Positions 34,623 through 44,600 of a stretch of 47,510 nucleotides of DNA are shown piece after piece. The number at the start of each line of letters is the position of its first letter. Position 1 is the first letter of the stretch. Source of the DNA: Sediminibacterium sp. (GTDB taxonomy: Bacteria; Bacteroidota; Bacteroidia; B-17B0; Aurantibacillaceae); assembly GCA_030054095.1 (NCBI GenBank), contig JASGCO010000033.1, positions 1-47,510 on the forward strand, given 5' to 3'. Both the position numbers and the translations under genes were made by a program. Below the pieces are notes generated by a model. The model did no database searches. It saw only the letters and a list, made by a program, of their open reading frames with translations, and was not told the origin of the DNA.

Positions 34623-35120
34623 CTATATATCCGTTAACCGGATTTCAGATGAAATATTATGTACGCTAAGTTGCTGCTGCACACGCAATAAATGCCGTTT
34701 GGAGCCTTTTAAAAGGAGTTTGCTTTTTTTTACAATTAAAAGATCGGCATTAGTAAAACTGATAATGGTTTTCAAAACTAAAAGATCCCGCGAACTTAAT
34801 GGTTCAGTTTCCGTTAAGATTAAAGTCCATAACTGATGAGTATCTTCATGCTCATCTATCATCCCTTCTATACTTAAACCCGTTTTGTAAGTGGACACAG
34901 AACCATCTTTCTTGGAAATGAACAGAGGGCTGTTTCCGCCAATAGCAAACCTGATATCTTTTGTTTCAAAAAAAAGTTTAGAAGTGTATGGGAAAATCCA
35001 GGCATATTCCTTTTCAATAATAGCACTTTCAATAATAATAAGCTCATCATTTAAACAATACAAAGAAGTGTTCAGTTGGGCTTCCGCAATTTTTCTGGCT
35101 TCCTGACAGGTTAACATCAC
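34623..35120 (-). CDS. Imm35/YrhB-like small protein
   Basis: This is a 165-residue soluble protein without a signal peptide. The first 95 residues resemble the immunity protein 35 / YrhB-like domain: WIFPYTSKLFFETKD, then AIGGNSPLFISKKDG, then IEGMIDEHED. The remaining 70 residues (SSRDLLVLKTIISFTNADLL onward) look like a small alpha/beta domain I do not recognise. Imm35 proteins are predicted immunity partners of polymorphic toxins, but no toxin gene is adjacent, so the role here is open. Confidence 0.6.
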   Translation of the reverse strand: MMLTCQEARKIAEAQLNTSLYCLNDELIIIESAIIEKEYAWIFPYTSKLFFETKDIRFAIGGNSPLFISKKDGSVSTYKTGLSIEGMIDEHEDTHQLWTLILTETEPLSSRDLLVLKTIISFTNADLLIVKKSKLLLKGSKRHLLRVQQQLSVHNISSEIRLTDI

Positions 35121-35204
35121 GCAATTGATTTAGGGGAAATGCTGGTTAATGGCTTCTTGTATCTTCTGGAATCATTTTAGAATATGTCTCCACCACATCT
35201 CCGG

Positions 35205-36713
35205 CTATTCATAACCATATCGTTTTAAAAACGCCTTTCTGAAACCCGAAACGGTTCCCGAAAACCGGCGGTCGAACCAAATATAATGCGGCGCACCTTC
35301 CAGGGTTTTAAACGTAACGGTATTACCAAGGGTATTCATTTCTTTCACAAACGCTTCTGCCGACGAATAGGCCACACTTTGGTCGTTGGTACCATGAACA
35401 ATTAACACAGGCGGCATACCCTTTTTCAGCAGGTGCTGAGGTGAGATCAGTTTCACCATGTTTTTATCTTTTAAGCCTTTACGAATCCAATCCGTACCAC
35501 TATCGCCCATTAAATTATAAACCCCGGCGTTTACCAGCAACAGGTTAGGCGAGGCACTGACTTTTACATCATCGGTGCTTTCGTTTACCGCATGGGCCAA
35601 AGCGGTGGTTAGCACCAAATGCCCTCCGGCCGAATTGCCCGATGCCACAATGCGGTTTGTATCTATTGCATAGGTTTCGGCATGTAAGCGTAACCAGCGA
35701 ATAGCACTCCTGGCATCTTTTACGGCTTCAAAAGGAGTGGTTTCGTACCGGTCGGCCACCCGGTATTCAACTGATACGGCTACCCAGCCTTTACGCGCGT
35801 AATTTTCGCAATTATAAAAATCCCATTCCGGAGAACCTTCTGTCCAGCTGCCCCCGCTAAAATAAACCATAACCGGTCTTTTGGTTTTCCGGTACGATGA
35901 ATCCGGGAGGAAAATATGAAGATCCAGATTAAAACCATCCACGGTTTTGTAAGAGGTAATTACATGCCCCTTATACGCGTTCCTGCTTTCGGTATAAAGG
36001 CTGTCTATGGTTCTGGTATAATCCGCATTTTTGCAGGTTGCTAAAAACGATTGTATGGCTTTGTCCACATGTTTGCTGCCCCAGTTATCAAGGTGATTGT
36101 ACAAATAATGGTAGGCCCAGTAATCGCGGCATACCGTATTCCTGAAATAAACAGGTATTACATTCAAATACGCATCCAGGCGTTTATTATCCGATGTTTT
36201 GTATTTCGGTTTCTTTAATTCAGTGCTGGTCCGGTGTCTTAAAAAGGCTTCCACGTATCCCTGAAAATCGTTACTGGCTAAAAGTTCAGGGGTATTAAAA
36301 TCGTTCAGGTGCGCGTTTAATTTTAACTGAACGGACGTTGATAATTCTACTTTTTTCCCGGTATGGTTTTCATGGAAATACGGGTAGTCCAGCAGCATCC
36401 GGTCAAAAAAGAAAGAGAGGTCTTTCTGTTCTTTGGAAATAAAGTCCTTATCAATGGGTTTAAAAGCTGCCGCATATTTATCAGTAATACGCATAAACGG
36501 TTGTTGCAACGAATCCATTTTTTTCAAAAACTGCACCTCATTTAAGGAATAAATGGCGGTCCGGTGGGGATAGTAGTTCTCAGAAAAGTGATTCCCGGCT
36601 AATTTCATTTCCGCGTTGTAGGCCTTGCGCAAAGAATCAGACAGCGCGGTGTGTTGCCCGAAACTGTTTAGTAACGAACAGCAGAGCAGGAGTATGGTTA
36701 TGTAGAATCTCAT
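35205..36713 (-). CDS. Exported alpha/beta hydrolase (esterase/peptidase-like)
   Basis: This 502-residue protein has a signal peptide (about 1-19). An N-terminal helical region (about 20-250) has no family I can name. A C-terminal alpha/beta-hydrolase domain (about 255-500) has an oxyanion-hole segment VYFSGGSWTEGS, a nucleophile elbow GNSAGG with Ser361, an acid Asp444 in HGTNDQ and a base His476 in GAPHY. All catalytic residues are present, in the style of carbohydrate or feruloyl-type esterases of the BD-FAE/Aes group. Substrate unknown. It probably acts in the periplasm or outside the cell. Confidence 0.8.
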   Translation of the reverse strand: MRFYITILLLCCSLLNSFGQHTALSDSLRKAYNAEMKLAGNHFSENYYPHRTAIYSLNEVQFLKKMDSLQQPFMRITDKYAAAFKPIDKDFISKEQKDLSFFFDRMLLDYPYFHENHTGKKVELSTSVQLKLNAHLNDFNTPELLASNDFQGYVEAFLRHRTSTELKKPKYKTSDNKRLDAYLNVIPVYFRNTVCRDYWAYHYLYNHLDNWGSKHVDKAIQSFLATCKNADYTRTIDSLYTESRNAYKGHVITSYKTVDGFNLDLHIFLPDSSYRKTKRPVMVYFSGGSWTEGSPEWDFYNCENYARKGWVAVSVEYRVADRYETTPFEAVKDARSAIRWLRLHAETYAIDTNRIVASGNSAGGHLVLTTALAHAVNESTDDVKVSASPNLLLVNAGVYNLMGDSGTDWIRKGLKDKNMVKLISPQHLLKKGMPPVLIVHGTNDQSVAYSSAEAFVKEMNTLGNTVTFKTLEGAPHYIWFDRRFSGTVSGFRKAFLKRYGYE

Positions 36714-36953
36714 CGAATTGTTTATTAGCGTTAAATCCGGAATCTATATTATGTGCGACTTAAAATCAGTGTTAAAGGTAATAATGTAAATTAAACTACC
36801 GGTTTTCCGGGGTGTTAATTTTTCGGGGAGGGTATAAGTGTAGAATTGGTTAAATATTAGCAGATAGTTAGTGACTCCTTCAAAGAGGAATAATAGTAAT
36901 AGCGTTGTGTAACGAAGTAATTCACTCTAAAGTAGAGATAGTCATCAGAGAAC

Positions 36954-37544
36954 CTATTTTTCGTTCGGGTATAATTTCAAATAAGCTTCCTTGTCAATCG
37001 GCTGTCCCTGCGGGTTGTAGTAAACCGTTTTTCTTACTTTATCAGTATTGGTATGAACGTAGCCCGATTTGAATGTTGTTGAACTAACGGGGACGATCTG
37101 TATGTCTTCCACTTTTTTAATGGTCCCGTTCAAATCAAAATGGACTTCTTGTTCTATTGAAGGAGACAGGTGTCTTATTATAGAAACAAGTTTTCCTGTT
37201 TCATTATAGATCGAAGTAGAGTCAACCAATTGATTCTTTTTATAGAAGCACTTCATATATAATTTCCCGTTAGGAAAATACATTTTGTAGTTACCATTCA
37301 ATTGCTGGTTACTCACTTCGCATGTTCTGAAAACGAGACCTGATGCATAACGGATGGTGTCATTACTTTTAAACAAACCTGTTGAATTAGGATAGCCTTT
37401 ACTGCTCCCCTGAAAGTTTTCAAAAAGTACAGATTCTCTGGCATTTTGTTCCATACGGAATATCCAGAGTAAAGTTGGATCAGAACTTTGTCCGTAATCA
37501 GATAGCGTAAATGCAATCATCAAAAGTAATAATGGTGCTTTCAT
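36954..37544 (-). CDS. Exported YwqK/MORN-like repeat protein
   Basis: This 196-residue protein has a signal peptide (about 1-18). It contains short beta-hairpin repeats of the YwqK/MORN_2 type: NGNYKMYFPNGKLYMKCFYK, then YNETGKLVSIIRHL, then VYYNPQGQPIDKEAYLK. Such proteins are frequent in Bacteroidota and mostly uncharacterised; the name YwqK antitoxin attached to the family does not establish a toxin-antitoxin role. It lies 38 nt downstream of the beta-lactamase gene and may be co-transcribed. Confidence 0.65.
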   Translation of the reverse strand: MKAPLLLLMIAFTLSDYGQSSDPTLLWIFRMEQNARESVLFENFQGSSKGYPNSTGLFKSNDTIRYASGLVFRTCEVSNQQLNGNYKMYFPNGKLYMKCFYKKNQLVDSTSIYNETGKLVSIIRHLSPSIEQEVHFDLNGTIKKVEDIQIVPVSSTTFKSGYVHTNTDKVRKTVYYNPQGQPIDKEAYLKLYPNEK

Positions 37545-37582
37545 AAGAGTATTTTGTTGTATTTATGCATAAATGTATTTTT

Positions 37583-38344
37583 CTATTTCCCCCTAAACAA
37601 CTTAATGGTATAATCCAGTAACGCTTTATCACCATAATCGCCATGTCCCGGCACTACGATGCGAACATCGGGATGGGCTTTTTTTACCTTTTCCACTGTT
37701 CCCGACCAGACCGAAATGGTAGCATCGCCTAAATAGCCTTTACTGGCATCAAGCTCTTTAATCAGGCACCCGCCAAACAGTACCCGTTCTGAAGGAAAAT
37801 ATCCCACTACATTGTCTTTTGTATGGCCCTCACCAAAAAAACGAATCATTACTTTTTCCACACCAAGGGTTAAAACCAGCGAATCGTTAAACCCGTTTTG
37901 GGGAACAGTGGCGCCCGCTTCCTTTGCCAGTTCAATGGTTTTAAAATTAGCGTACGAGGGAATCTGGTGTTCATCAAACGCTTTTAATCCACCCAAACAA
38001 TCATCGTGAAAATGAGTGGGGATAATAGCTTTTATTTTGCAATGGAGCGTTCCGTTTAGCCATTTAATCAACTCTTCAGAACCCGGATTATCGGTGGGCG
38101 TATCAAATACAATGCTTTCGTTCCCGTTACGGACAACCAGTCCGTTACAGGGCACATTGCCAAAATCCTGTGTTTGTTTAAAGGACGTATGTTCAAATGT
38201 ATTTTCAGTAAGTTGTGTAATAATTAACTTGTCCGATTTGTAACACACTTTCGGTTTAAAGCTGACTGGTTTCTGAGCGGTGCCATTCAAATGGATAATA
38301 AGTAAATGTAACAGGACGAGTAGTGTGTTTAAAATGGGCTTCAT
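37583..38344 (-). CDS. Subclass B1 metallo-beta-lactamase
   Basis: This 253-residue protein has a signal peptide ending near GTAQ (21-24). It keeps every zinc ligand of subclass B1: His111, His113 and Asp115 in THFHDDCLGG, His174 in GEGHTKDNVV, Cys193 in FGGCLIKEL and His234 in VPGHGDYG. GGCLIK and GHTKDN are hallmarks of true B1 lactamases rather than of general MBL-fold hydrolases. B1 enzymes hydrolyse penicillins, cephalosporins and usually carbapenems in the periplasm. No mobile element is next to it, so it looks like a resident chromosomal gene, as in several Flavobacteria-related genera. Confidence 0.9.
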   Translation of the reverse strand: MKPILNTLLVLLHLLIIHLNGTAQKPVSFKPKVCYKSDKLIITQLTENTFEHTSFKQTQDFGNVPCNGLVVRNGNESIVFDTPTDNPGSEELIKWLNGTLHCKIKAIIPTHFHDDCLGGLKAFDEHQIPSYANFKTIELAKEAGATVPQNGFNDSLVLTLGVEKVMIRFFGEGHTKDNVVGYFPSERVLFGGCLIKELDASKGYLGDATISVWSGTVEKVKKAHPDVRIVVPGHGDYGDKALLDYTIKLFRGK

Positions 38345-38490
38345 AGTACCAGTTAAAAATTGACGTAAATTTACAATTAATAAACGATCTGTTTAGGGAT
38401 AATGGATCTGCAATTAGCAATTATAAACCTTCTGGTTTTAACCGTATAACCAGTGAATGCGGCTAACAGCATCAAGACATTTTGATAAAA

Positions 38491-39369
38491 TTAAGATAGG
38501 ATCTTATGTTTTGTTCTTATGTACACTTCCATTAAACCAATGGCTAAGATAAAAATGGCGATTTGTGGTAACAGAATTTCAATATCTGAACTCTGGTACT
38601 GCTCAAGGGATTGACCATTGGCCTGTTTTAATACAAACAGGTTAAATGAGGTATCTGTTATGGCAAATGCCGATGTGGTTAGGTTAACACCGTAATGTAA
38701 ACCCGTGGACATAGAAATGCCATTGGCTTGCAAGACCGCTAATCCAAAGATAATGCCCCAGGGCCCGGGTCCTAACAACGATGCCTGAATGCTCCATCCA
38801 TTGGCAATGTGATAAATGGCAAATAACAGGGCGGTGAGTAGCAAAGCGCCCCGCGTAGCCATTACGCGTAATGCCATTTGCAGGGGAAATCCCCTGAAGG
38901 CCAGTTCTTCCATATAAGCCAGAAGAATCAGCGGAAGTGTCAGTATCCAAAAGTTCAGGAAGCTGGCGTGTGTGTTCAGTTGTACGCTAAAACCGGAACT
39001 GAAGATCACAAGTACGGTTAAAGCGCCCATGATAAGAATGCCATATAGCAGTCCGATAAGGAAACGGAGAAACGTTTTTTTTTCATAAACGAATCCAATA
39101 TCTGCAAAACTCAGTTTGTTGTATTTTAGAAATAGCAGCGTGGTTAAAAACGCGCTAAGTGTGCCAATACAACCATGAACCAATCGTTCGGCACCGGCCG
39201 GGAAAATAGATTTGAAAAACGAAAGACCAATAAACAGAAGGGTGAAAACGCCGCAAAAGGCAATAACATTTAGAATTCCTTTTGTTCTGTTGGTTTTTAT
39301 GGTATTCGTGTTCATTGGGATTGCTTTTTGATAAATGTAGTATTTTTTAGTAGCTATTGGCGTACTCAA
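38491..39369 (-). CDS. CPBP-family intramembrane metalloprotease
   Basis: This 292-residue membrane protein has about eight hydrophobic segments. The three CPBP/Abi motifs are present: EELAFR (154-159, EExxxR), FAIYH (183-187, FxxxH) and HYGVN (225-229, HxxxN). The family includes CAAX-type proteases and bacteriocin-immunity proteins, and the bacterial substrates are mostly unknown. ATG codon 19 (MNTNTIKTNR) is a plausible alternative start that would remove an atypical 18-residue leader. No operon partner is evident. Confidence 0.85.
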   Translation of the reverse strand: MSTPIATKKYYIYQKAIPMNTNTIKTNRTKGILNVIAFCGVFTLLFIGLSFFKSIFPAGAERLVHGCIGTLSAFLTTLLFLKYNKLSFADIGFVYEKKTFLRFLIGLLYGILIMGALTVLVIFSSGFSVQLNTHASFLNFWILTLPLILLAYMEELAFRGFPLQMALRVMATRGALLLTALLFAIYHIANGWSIQASLLGPGPWGIIFGLAVLQANGISMSTGLHYGVNLTTSAFAITDTSFNLFVLKQANGQSLEQYQSSDIEILLPQIAIFILAIGLMEVYIRTKHKILS

Positions 39370-39411
39370 GACTTGGTGATTGCGAAATAGGATAGGTTAA
39401 TAGTAAAACAA

Positions 39412-39443
39412 AAATCCCTGTTGTAAAAAAACAACAGGGATTT
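39412..39443 (-). terminator. Terminator after the NAD(P)-binding gene
   Basis: A perfect 13-bp stem, AAATCCCTGTTGT (39412-39424) with ACAACAGGGATTT (39431-39443), is followed on the minus strand by a T-rich run. It lies just downstream of the gene at 39461-40108. The AT-rich flanks could allow function in both directions. Confidence 0.85.
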
Positions 39444-39460
39444 CCATAGTAAAGAAGTGG

Positions 39461-40108
39461 TTAATAAGCTGCTGTAAAACGGGTTTGGTGATGTTGCGGG
39501 GTTTCGGTTTCGTCCGCTATTGCAACAGCCAGATCCTGCACCGATAACACGCTTCTGTGATTTTCATCAAAAACGGGATGATCTTTTCCCAAACGGTATT
39601 TCCCGGTACGACCGGTGGTAATGCCCGGATGCATTTCAAACGCGGGACTAAAAAAGGCCCAATCCAGGCTGTTTTCGGTTTTCAGAACGTTAAGGTAATC
39701 GCGCGCGGCGGAAGCCCCCGCGTAAAATTCTTTTGGAAAATCGGGCGTATCTACTGCCTGAACACCTTCTGCAACGTACAGGCTACCGGCACCACCAATT
39801 ACAATGTAACGGTTAACACCCGCTAGTTTTACGGCTTCCTGAATGGCTTTGGAACCGGCCAGAAAATCGTTGTACAAATTAGGATTTCCCCAGCCCGCGT
39901 TATAAGCACTGATAACGGCATCGTGCCCTTTTAAAATTCCGGCAAGCTGACTTACATTCAGGATATCGGCTGCAACAAGTGTCAAATTGGGTTTATCGCT
40001 TGTGCCTGCATTCCTTGAGATACCGGTTACGGTGTGATTACGGTGTAGTAGTTCGCCGGTAATACCGGTGCCTACAAAGCCTGTGCTTCCTATTACTGCT
40101 ATTTTCAT
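39461..40108 (-). CDS. NAD(P)-binding epimerase/reductase-like protein
   Basis: This 215-residue Rossmann-fold protein of the NmrA/YwnB-like atypical short-chain dehydrogenase group begins KIAVIGSTGFVGTGI with the GxxGxxG motif (residues 7-13). It contains YIVIGGAGSL, typical of these proteins. Such reductases often act on quinones or small electrophiles. It is divergently transcribed from an HxlR regulator, a very common pairing for inducible detoxification genes. Confidence 0.8.
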   Translation of the reverse strand: MKIAVIGSTGFVGTGITGELLHRNHTVTGISRNAGTSDKPNLTLVAADILNVSQLAGILKGHDAVISAYNAGWGNPNLYNDFLAGSKAIQEAVKLAGVNRYIVIGGAGSLYVAEGVQAVDTPDFPKEFYAGASAARDYLNVLKTENSLDWAFFSPAFEMHPGITTGRTGKYRLGKDHPVFDENHRSVLSVQDLAVAIADETETPQHHQTRFTAAY

Positions 40109-40134
40109 GTTTTAAATGTTTAAAATTCTGTTTA

Positions 40135-40142
40135 CAAAATTA
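40135..40142 (-). promoter_or_regulatory. Probable -7 box of the NAD(P)-binding gene
   Basis: On the minus strand TAATTTTG (40142-40135) matches TANNTTTG, 26 nt before the start codon. The dyad CAGATAG-N11-CTATCTG (40146-40170) lies directly upstream and would overlap the -33 to -7 spacer. Confidence 0.45.
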
Positions 40143-40145
40143 CGG

Positions 40146-40225
40146 CAGATAGTTACACAAATGCTATCTGTTACCTTTTGGTAAGTAGTTTCCATTAAGT
40201 AAGTGCTTTCTGTTTGGTAAGTGGG
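40146..40225. promoter_or_regulatory. Operator-like dyads and phased direct repeats
   Basis: CAGATAG (40146-40152) and CTATCTG (40164-40170) form a perfect dyad with an 11-nt spacer. TTACC-TTTT-GGTAA (40171-40184) is a second dyad. It overlaps the first of three direct repeats of (G/A)GTAAGT starting at 40180, 40198 and 40216, exactly 18 bp apart. The set lies between two divergent promoters and is the natural binding region for the adjacent HxlR protein. Confidence 0.6.
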
Positions 40226-40282
40226 TTAGGCGCAGGAAATTACTGGTATAGCGGGCTTTTTAAGGTATCACATCAAACCCGG

Positions 40283-40314
40283 TTGCATAAATAGCGATTC
40301 ATTTTATATTTTTG
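40283..40314 (+). promoter_or_regulatory. Probable promoter of the HxlR gene
   Basis: TTG at 40283-40285 and TATTTTTG at 40307-40314 are separated by 21 nt, fitting the Bacteroidota consensus. The start codon lies about 38 nt downstream. Confidence 0.5.
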
Positions 40315-40351
40315 ATGCGGAAAGCAGTAGTTAAACGGGAAAAGGCTGTAT

Positions 40352-40708
40352 ATGAAAAAGCAAAAAACAGAATTAACGGGTGTGTGCCGCCTGCAGGTTC
40401 AGGGGGTTAAAGACACGCAGGATTTACTGAGCGGGAAATGGAAAACGGTGATTATAGCAGCGCTGTATAACGCGGGAAAATTCCGGTTTATGGATCTGAG
40501 CCGCCACATAGAAGGGATTTCGCCCAAGGTGTTGTCGAAGGAGTTAAAGGATCTGGAAATGAATCGCTTGGTGAAGCGCACGGTACTCGACACCATGCCG
40601 GTTACGGTGGAATATGAACTAACCCCTCAGGGTAAAAGCCTTAACAAAGTGGTAGAGGCCATGGGCGAATGGGGCATTAAGTACAGAAAGTCTATTTTAA
40701 AGAAGTAA
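40352..40708 (+). CDS. HxlR-family transcriptional regulator
   Basis: This 118-residue winged-helix protein has the family pattern: LLSGKWKTVIIAALYNAGKF followed by ISPKVLSKELKDLEMNRLV and the wing VEYELTPQGKSL. A cysteine near the N-terminus (VCRLQV, residue 12) is in the position used for redox or electrophile sensing in some HxlR proteins. It is divergent from the NAD(P)-binding gene and probably controls both promoters through the operator-like repeats at 40146-40225. Confidence 0.9.
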   Translation: MKKQKTELTGVCRLQVQGVKDTQDLLSGKWKTVIIAALYNAGKFRFMDLSRHIEGISPKVLSKELKDLEMNRLVKRTVLDTMPVTVEYELTPQGKSLNKVVEAMGEWGIKYRKSILKK

Positions 40709-40937
40709 GATCTCTGAGAACTGATTTGCTTAGTGACGGCATTGTGTAACCTTACCATTGATCGTTGCATAATTTTCGCCCAATCATTCAGCCATTCCGG
40801 TAATATTTTAAAGCTGTGTGGATAACTGATTTTGGCACATAGTAGAAGCCTTCAGTCTATTGACAGTTTAACCCCCGATTATTTATGTTTTATATTTCAT
40901 GACACTGATAAGAGGTAGCGTATTCAGGAACGATGTA

Positions 40938-41684
40938 TTAGTCTTTTAACTTACTGAGTACAATTGCTTTTTTTCGCCGCGATACTTCCATCGTTTTTTT
41001 ATTGGAAAGAGTTATAACAAAGGGATCTCCTTTTGAATATTCCTGTATATGTACAGTATTTATAATGTGGCTTTTACCGATTCTTACGAAAGAAGAATGT
41101 TCACCAAAATACTCTTCAAAATCTTTTAAATACTTGGCCAGTGTATATTGCTCTCCGTTTGTAATAATATGGCAGTACCTTCTGTCTCCTTCTATGTAAA
41201 TAATTTCGGACGGGCTTAATAGTTTTACTTTATTTCCCGTGTGAACGACAATTTTTCGTTCCGGGTTTTCGGTATTTAAACTATTGATGAGGTTTAGTAC
41301 TTGTATCTGATTGCTGTTTTTTTTGTTTACCGCAATTATCGCTTTTTCTACAGCGTTTTGTAAATCGGGAATTTCTATTGGTTTTAAAAGGTAATCCAGA
41401 GCACTGAATTTAATGGCGTTAATAGCGTAATTGTCGTAACTGGTAACAAAAATAATTTCGAATAGGATTGATTCAAATCTCTTTAACAGAGAAAAGCCAT
41501 TTGCTTTTGGCATCTGAATGTCTAAAAAAACTAATTCGGGTTGATGGATATTGATTAACTGAAACGCTTCTTCCGCGTTTGCGGCTTCTGCTACAATTTC
41601 TATTTGGCTACTACAGTTTTTGAGGAGGTTTTTAAGGACCTCCCGGCTGTTTTTTTCATCATCAATTATAATGGCTTTAATCAT
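40938..41684 (-). CDS. LytTR-family response regulator
   Basis: This 248-residue protein has an N-terminal receiver domain with the acidic pair Asp8-Asp9, phospho-acceptor Asp55 in LVFLDIQMP, and the conserved lysine in DYLLKP. The C-terminal LytTR DNA-binding domain (about 145-245) holds IIYIEGDRRYCHI and SFVRIGKSHIIN. Its start overlaps the end of the sensor kinase gene by 8 nt, so the two are translationally coupled and form a cognate pair. Confidence 0.93.
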   Translation of the reverse strand: MIKAIIIDDEKNSREVLKNLLKNCSSQIEIVAEAANAEEAFQLINIHQPELVFLDIQMPKANGFSLLKRFESILFEIIFVTSYDNYAINAIKFSALDYLLKPIEIPDLQNAVEKAIIAVNKKNSNQIQVLNLINSLNTENPERKIVVHTGNKVKLLSPSEIIYIEGDRRYCHIITNGEQYTLAKYLKDFEEYFGEHSSFVRIGKSHIINTVHIQEYSKGDPFVITLSNKKTMEVSRRKKAIVLSKLKD

Positions 41685-44600
41685 AATCGTATTCTTTTCC
41701 CTGAAGCGTTAATGGTAAATAAAGTTCAATTCTGGTGCCTGCGGCGTTATTGTCGGTATCAACTAAATCGGTTATATGAATGGCTATGTTTTTTTGTTTA
41801 AAAACATCGGCCATAATCTCCAATCGTTTTTGTGAGAGGCTCATGGCAACGGGTTTGTGTTCGGTATCTTTTTTATACGACAAGGATTCTTTACGCCCTA
41901 CGCCATTGTCCTGAATGCTTATTTTAAGAAGTTGGTTTTCCACTATAAAGGACACAGCTAACAGCCCCTTTCTCTGTTTGTCGAGGTGCATTATTCCGTG
42001 CCAGATAGCGTTTTCTATATAGGGTTGGATAAGCATGGGAGGAATGAAAATTTCCTGCTCGTTTACAGAATCATCTACGTTAATCTCATAATCAAAAGAG
42101 TTGTCGAAACGAAGTTGTTCTATTTCTATGTAGGTTCTCATTAAATCAATTTCTTCGTAAAGCGCAATTTGTGTTTTGTCCGAATGGTGAAGTACCATTC
42201 TTATCAATTTACTGAACTTGGCAAGATAGGTGTAGGCGTCTTTTTCTTTCTTTTGAAGTATGTAGTTTTGTATGCTGTTTATCGAATTAAATATAAAATG
42301 CGGATTCATTTGCGCTTGTATAGCGGTAAGTTTAGACGCGTTGATAAGTTTATTAATTCTGTTATTTTCCTCTTCTCTTTTTTTAATACGGGTAATATAC
42401 AACCGGTTGATAAGCACCAATAGCACAAGTACCGTAATTGCAATACCCGCTATAAACCAGGTTTTAAGGTAAAACGGTGGTTCAACAGAAAACTGAATTT
42501 TTATACATGCTTTGCTTTTTTGTAATTTCGCGTTAGCGGCAAAAACGGTTAACAGGTAATCGCCCGGCGGTAAGTTGTTTAATACCAAAACCGAACTGTT
42601 CAATGAATCGGTTCTATTAATTTTTCCGGATAATTCATATATCAGTCGGGGAGAGTGGATAGCTTCGAAAGTCAGATTTTCAAACGAAAGGGTAACGGTG
42701 TTTTCAGAAGAAGGAAGCGTAATCCGTTTGCTAAAATCTGAATACGTTTGTTTAGTGGTTTTAAAAGCGGTTATGAAAAATTTTGGTTCTGTAAATAAAA
42801 GCGCATTGTGGATGGCAAATCTGTACAAGCCGTTTTTTACCGAGAAGTAAACGTTTTCTTTATAAATGCACACATTTAAAATGGATTTATCGGGCAGTCC
42901 GATGGTTTCATCCAGTTTCAGGAAGCTGGATGTGTGGGGTAATTCCATCAGGCAATATATTCCTTCGGATGTGGCACACCATATTCTTCCCTGTGAATCT
43001 TCATCCAGCCCGTTATATTCCAGTAAGGGCAGTCCCGCTATTTTATCTATTCTTGTAAGAGTTTTGTTATCAAAGGTGTAGAGTCCTTCTTTAACGGTAC
43101 CAATAATAAAAGTCCCGTTTTTACTTTTGAAGAGAACATTTACCGCGTTCATAATTCCGGCAATACGTTCCACCTTACGTGTGGCAGAGTTTACTTTGTA
43201 TAAACCTGCTTCGGTACCAATGAGAACATTTCTGGAATCTAATTTACAATACGCGGTGATGGTTGAGGGTAAACTCACCATATTTTCGGTTTTTCCGGCG
43301 TATGCATTTATTAAGTAGGATACCGACACACCCTGCAACGGTAAAGTATCTCCAGGATCGAGATCAACAACACCCAGCCAGTTATAAATAGGGTTTGAAC
43401 TTGTTTTTTGTATGGTTTTAAAGTGCTTATCAGTAATATATATCCCGCCATTACTGAATAGTAAATAGTCATTCTTATATTTCCGTATCAGTTTGAAGTG
43501 CTCCTGAGAAGGGTTAATGTTAAAGCAAACGGGGGAGGAGATGATAGAGTCAATTTTAAAAAGACAATTGTCAAATGACAGGATGTGCAAAGCGGAATCA
43601 ATTCCTTTTTGGAAGGAAACGCTTTTGTTAAGGCCCTTTATAGTTGTGTAGCTTTCGAGCCATAAGCTGCTGCTTCTGTAAATACCATTATTTAGTGTGG
43701 CTATCCAGATGTTGTTTTCGTAATCAATCAGAATATCCTGTACGCTGGCACCACTTAAATACTGCTTTTTTGTTTTGGGATTTAAGAAATCAGAATAATG
43801 AATGAGCCCTCCGTGAAGGGTGCCTACCCATAAACCGTTGGTTCTATCAACGTGTATTTTTAATATACGATTGTCAAACTGATACGTTTGGATGATACGG
43901 TAATCTTTTATAATCACAAGTTTATTGCCAAGTTCTAAAATGGTATAGTCATTCTGGATTGCAGCATTAACGTAGTAATCGTAAATATTACCGGAAGCCG
44001 GATAGTTAATTTTTATGGTTTTTACCCCATCGGGAGTATGAAACGTGAGTGGCAATGTGTCCGCTATTTTTTCGAGGGCGGAAGCTTTTTCGCTAAATAC
44101 CCTTCCGTTTACGGGAATAATGTACTTCGGGTTGCAGTTGTAGGACATTAATGACTTGGGTTCGCTAAACGGGATTTGGAGTGTTTTATTGGTTTTGGTG
44201 TTAACAACAAACGTGTGTAACGTTGAATTTATATATAAATCATTATTGGTATTGAATTGTAAACTGTAGATCGTTTCTGTATTTTCAAGTCTGTTTTGTA
44301 GTTGCTTGCTGAATGGCGCCTCTGTAAACGTATCTTTTTTTAGTGTGTATATTTTTTTGGTTGAGGTGGCCAACCATACTATACTATCGGCACTTTCACT
44401 CATGCTGGTTACATTATCTGGTACGCCGTTTGGCCCGTTAAATGCCGTAGCGCTGTTTCCGTTAACACGGTACAACCCTTTACTGGTACTTAGCCATATA
44501 TACCCCTTTGTGTCTTGTAACATATCTATACAAAAAAGGGATGGTATGCCAATTTTAGCGGTAACATTTTCAAATCTTAACTCCTGCGCATGAAACCTTA

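Noticed and set aside
37583..38344. Alternative reading of the MBL as a generic MBL-fold hydrolase or glyoxalase II
   Set aside because: The cysteine ligand in GGCLIK and the HFHDD motif without the extra glyoxalase ligands fit subclass B1 beta-lactamases better.
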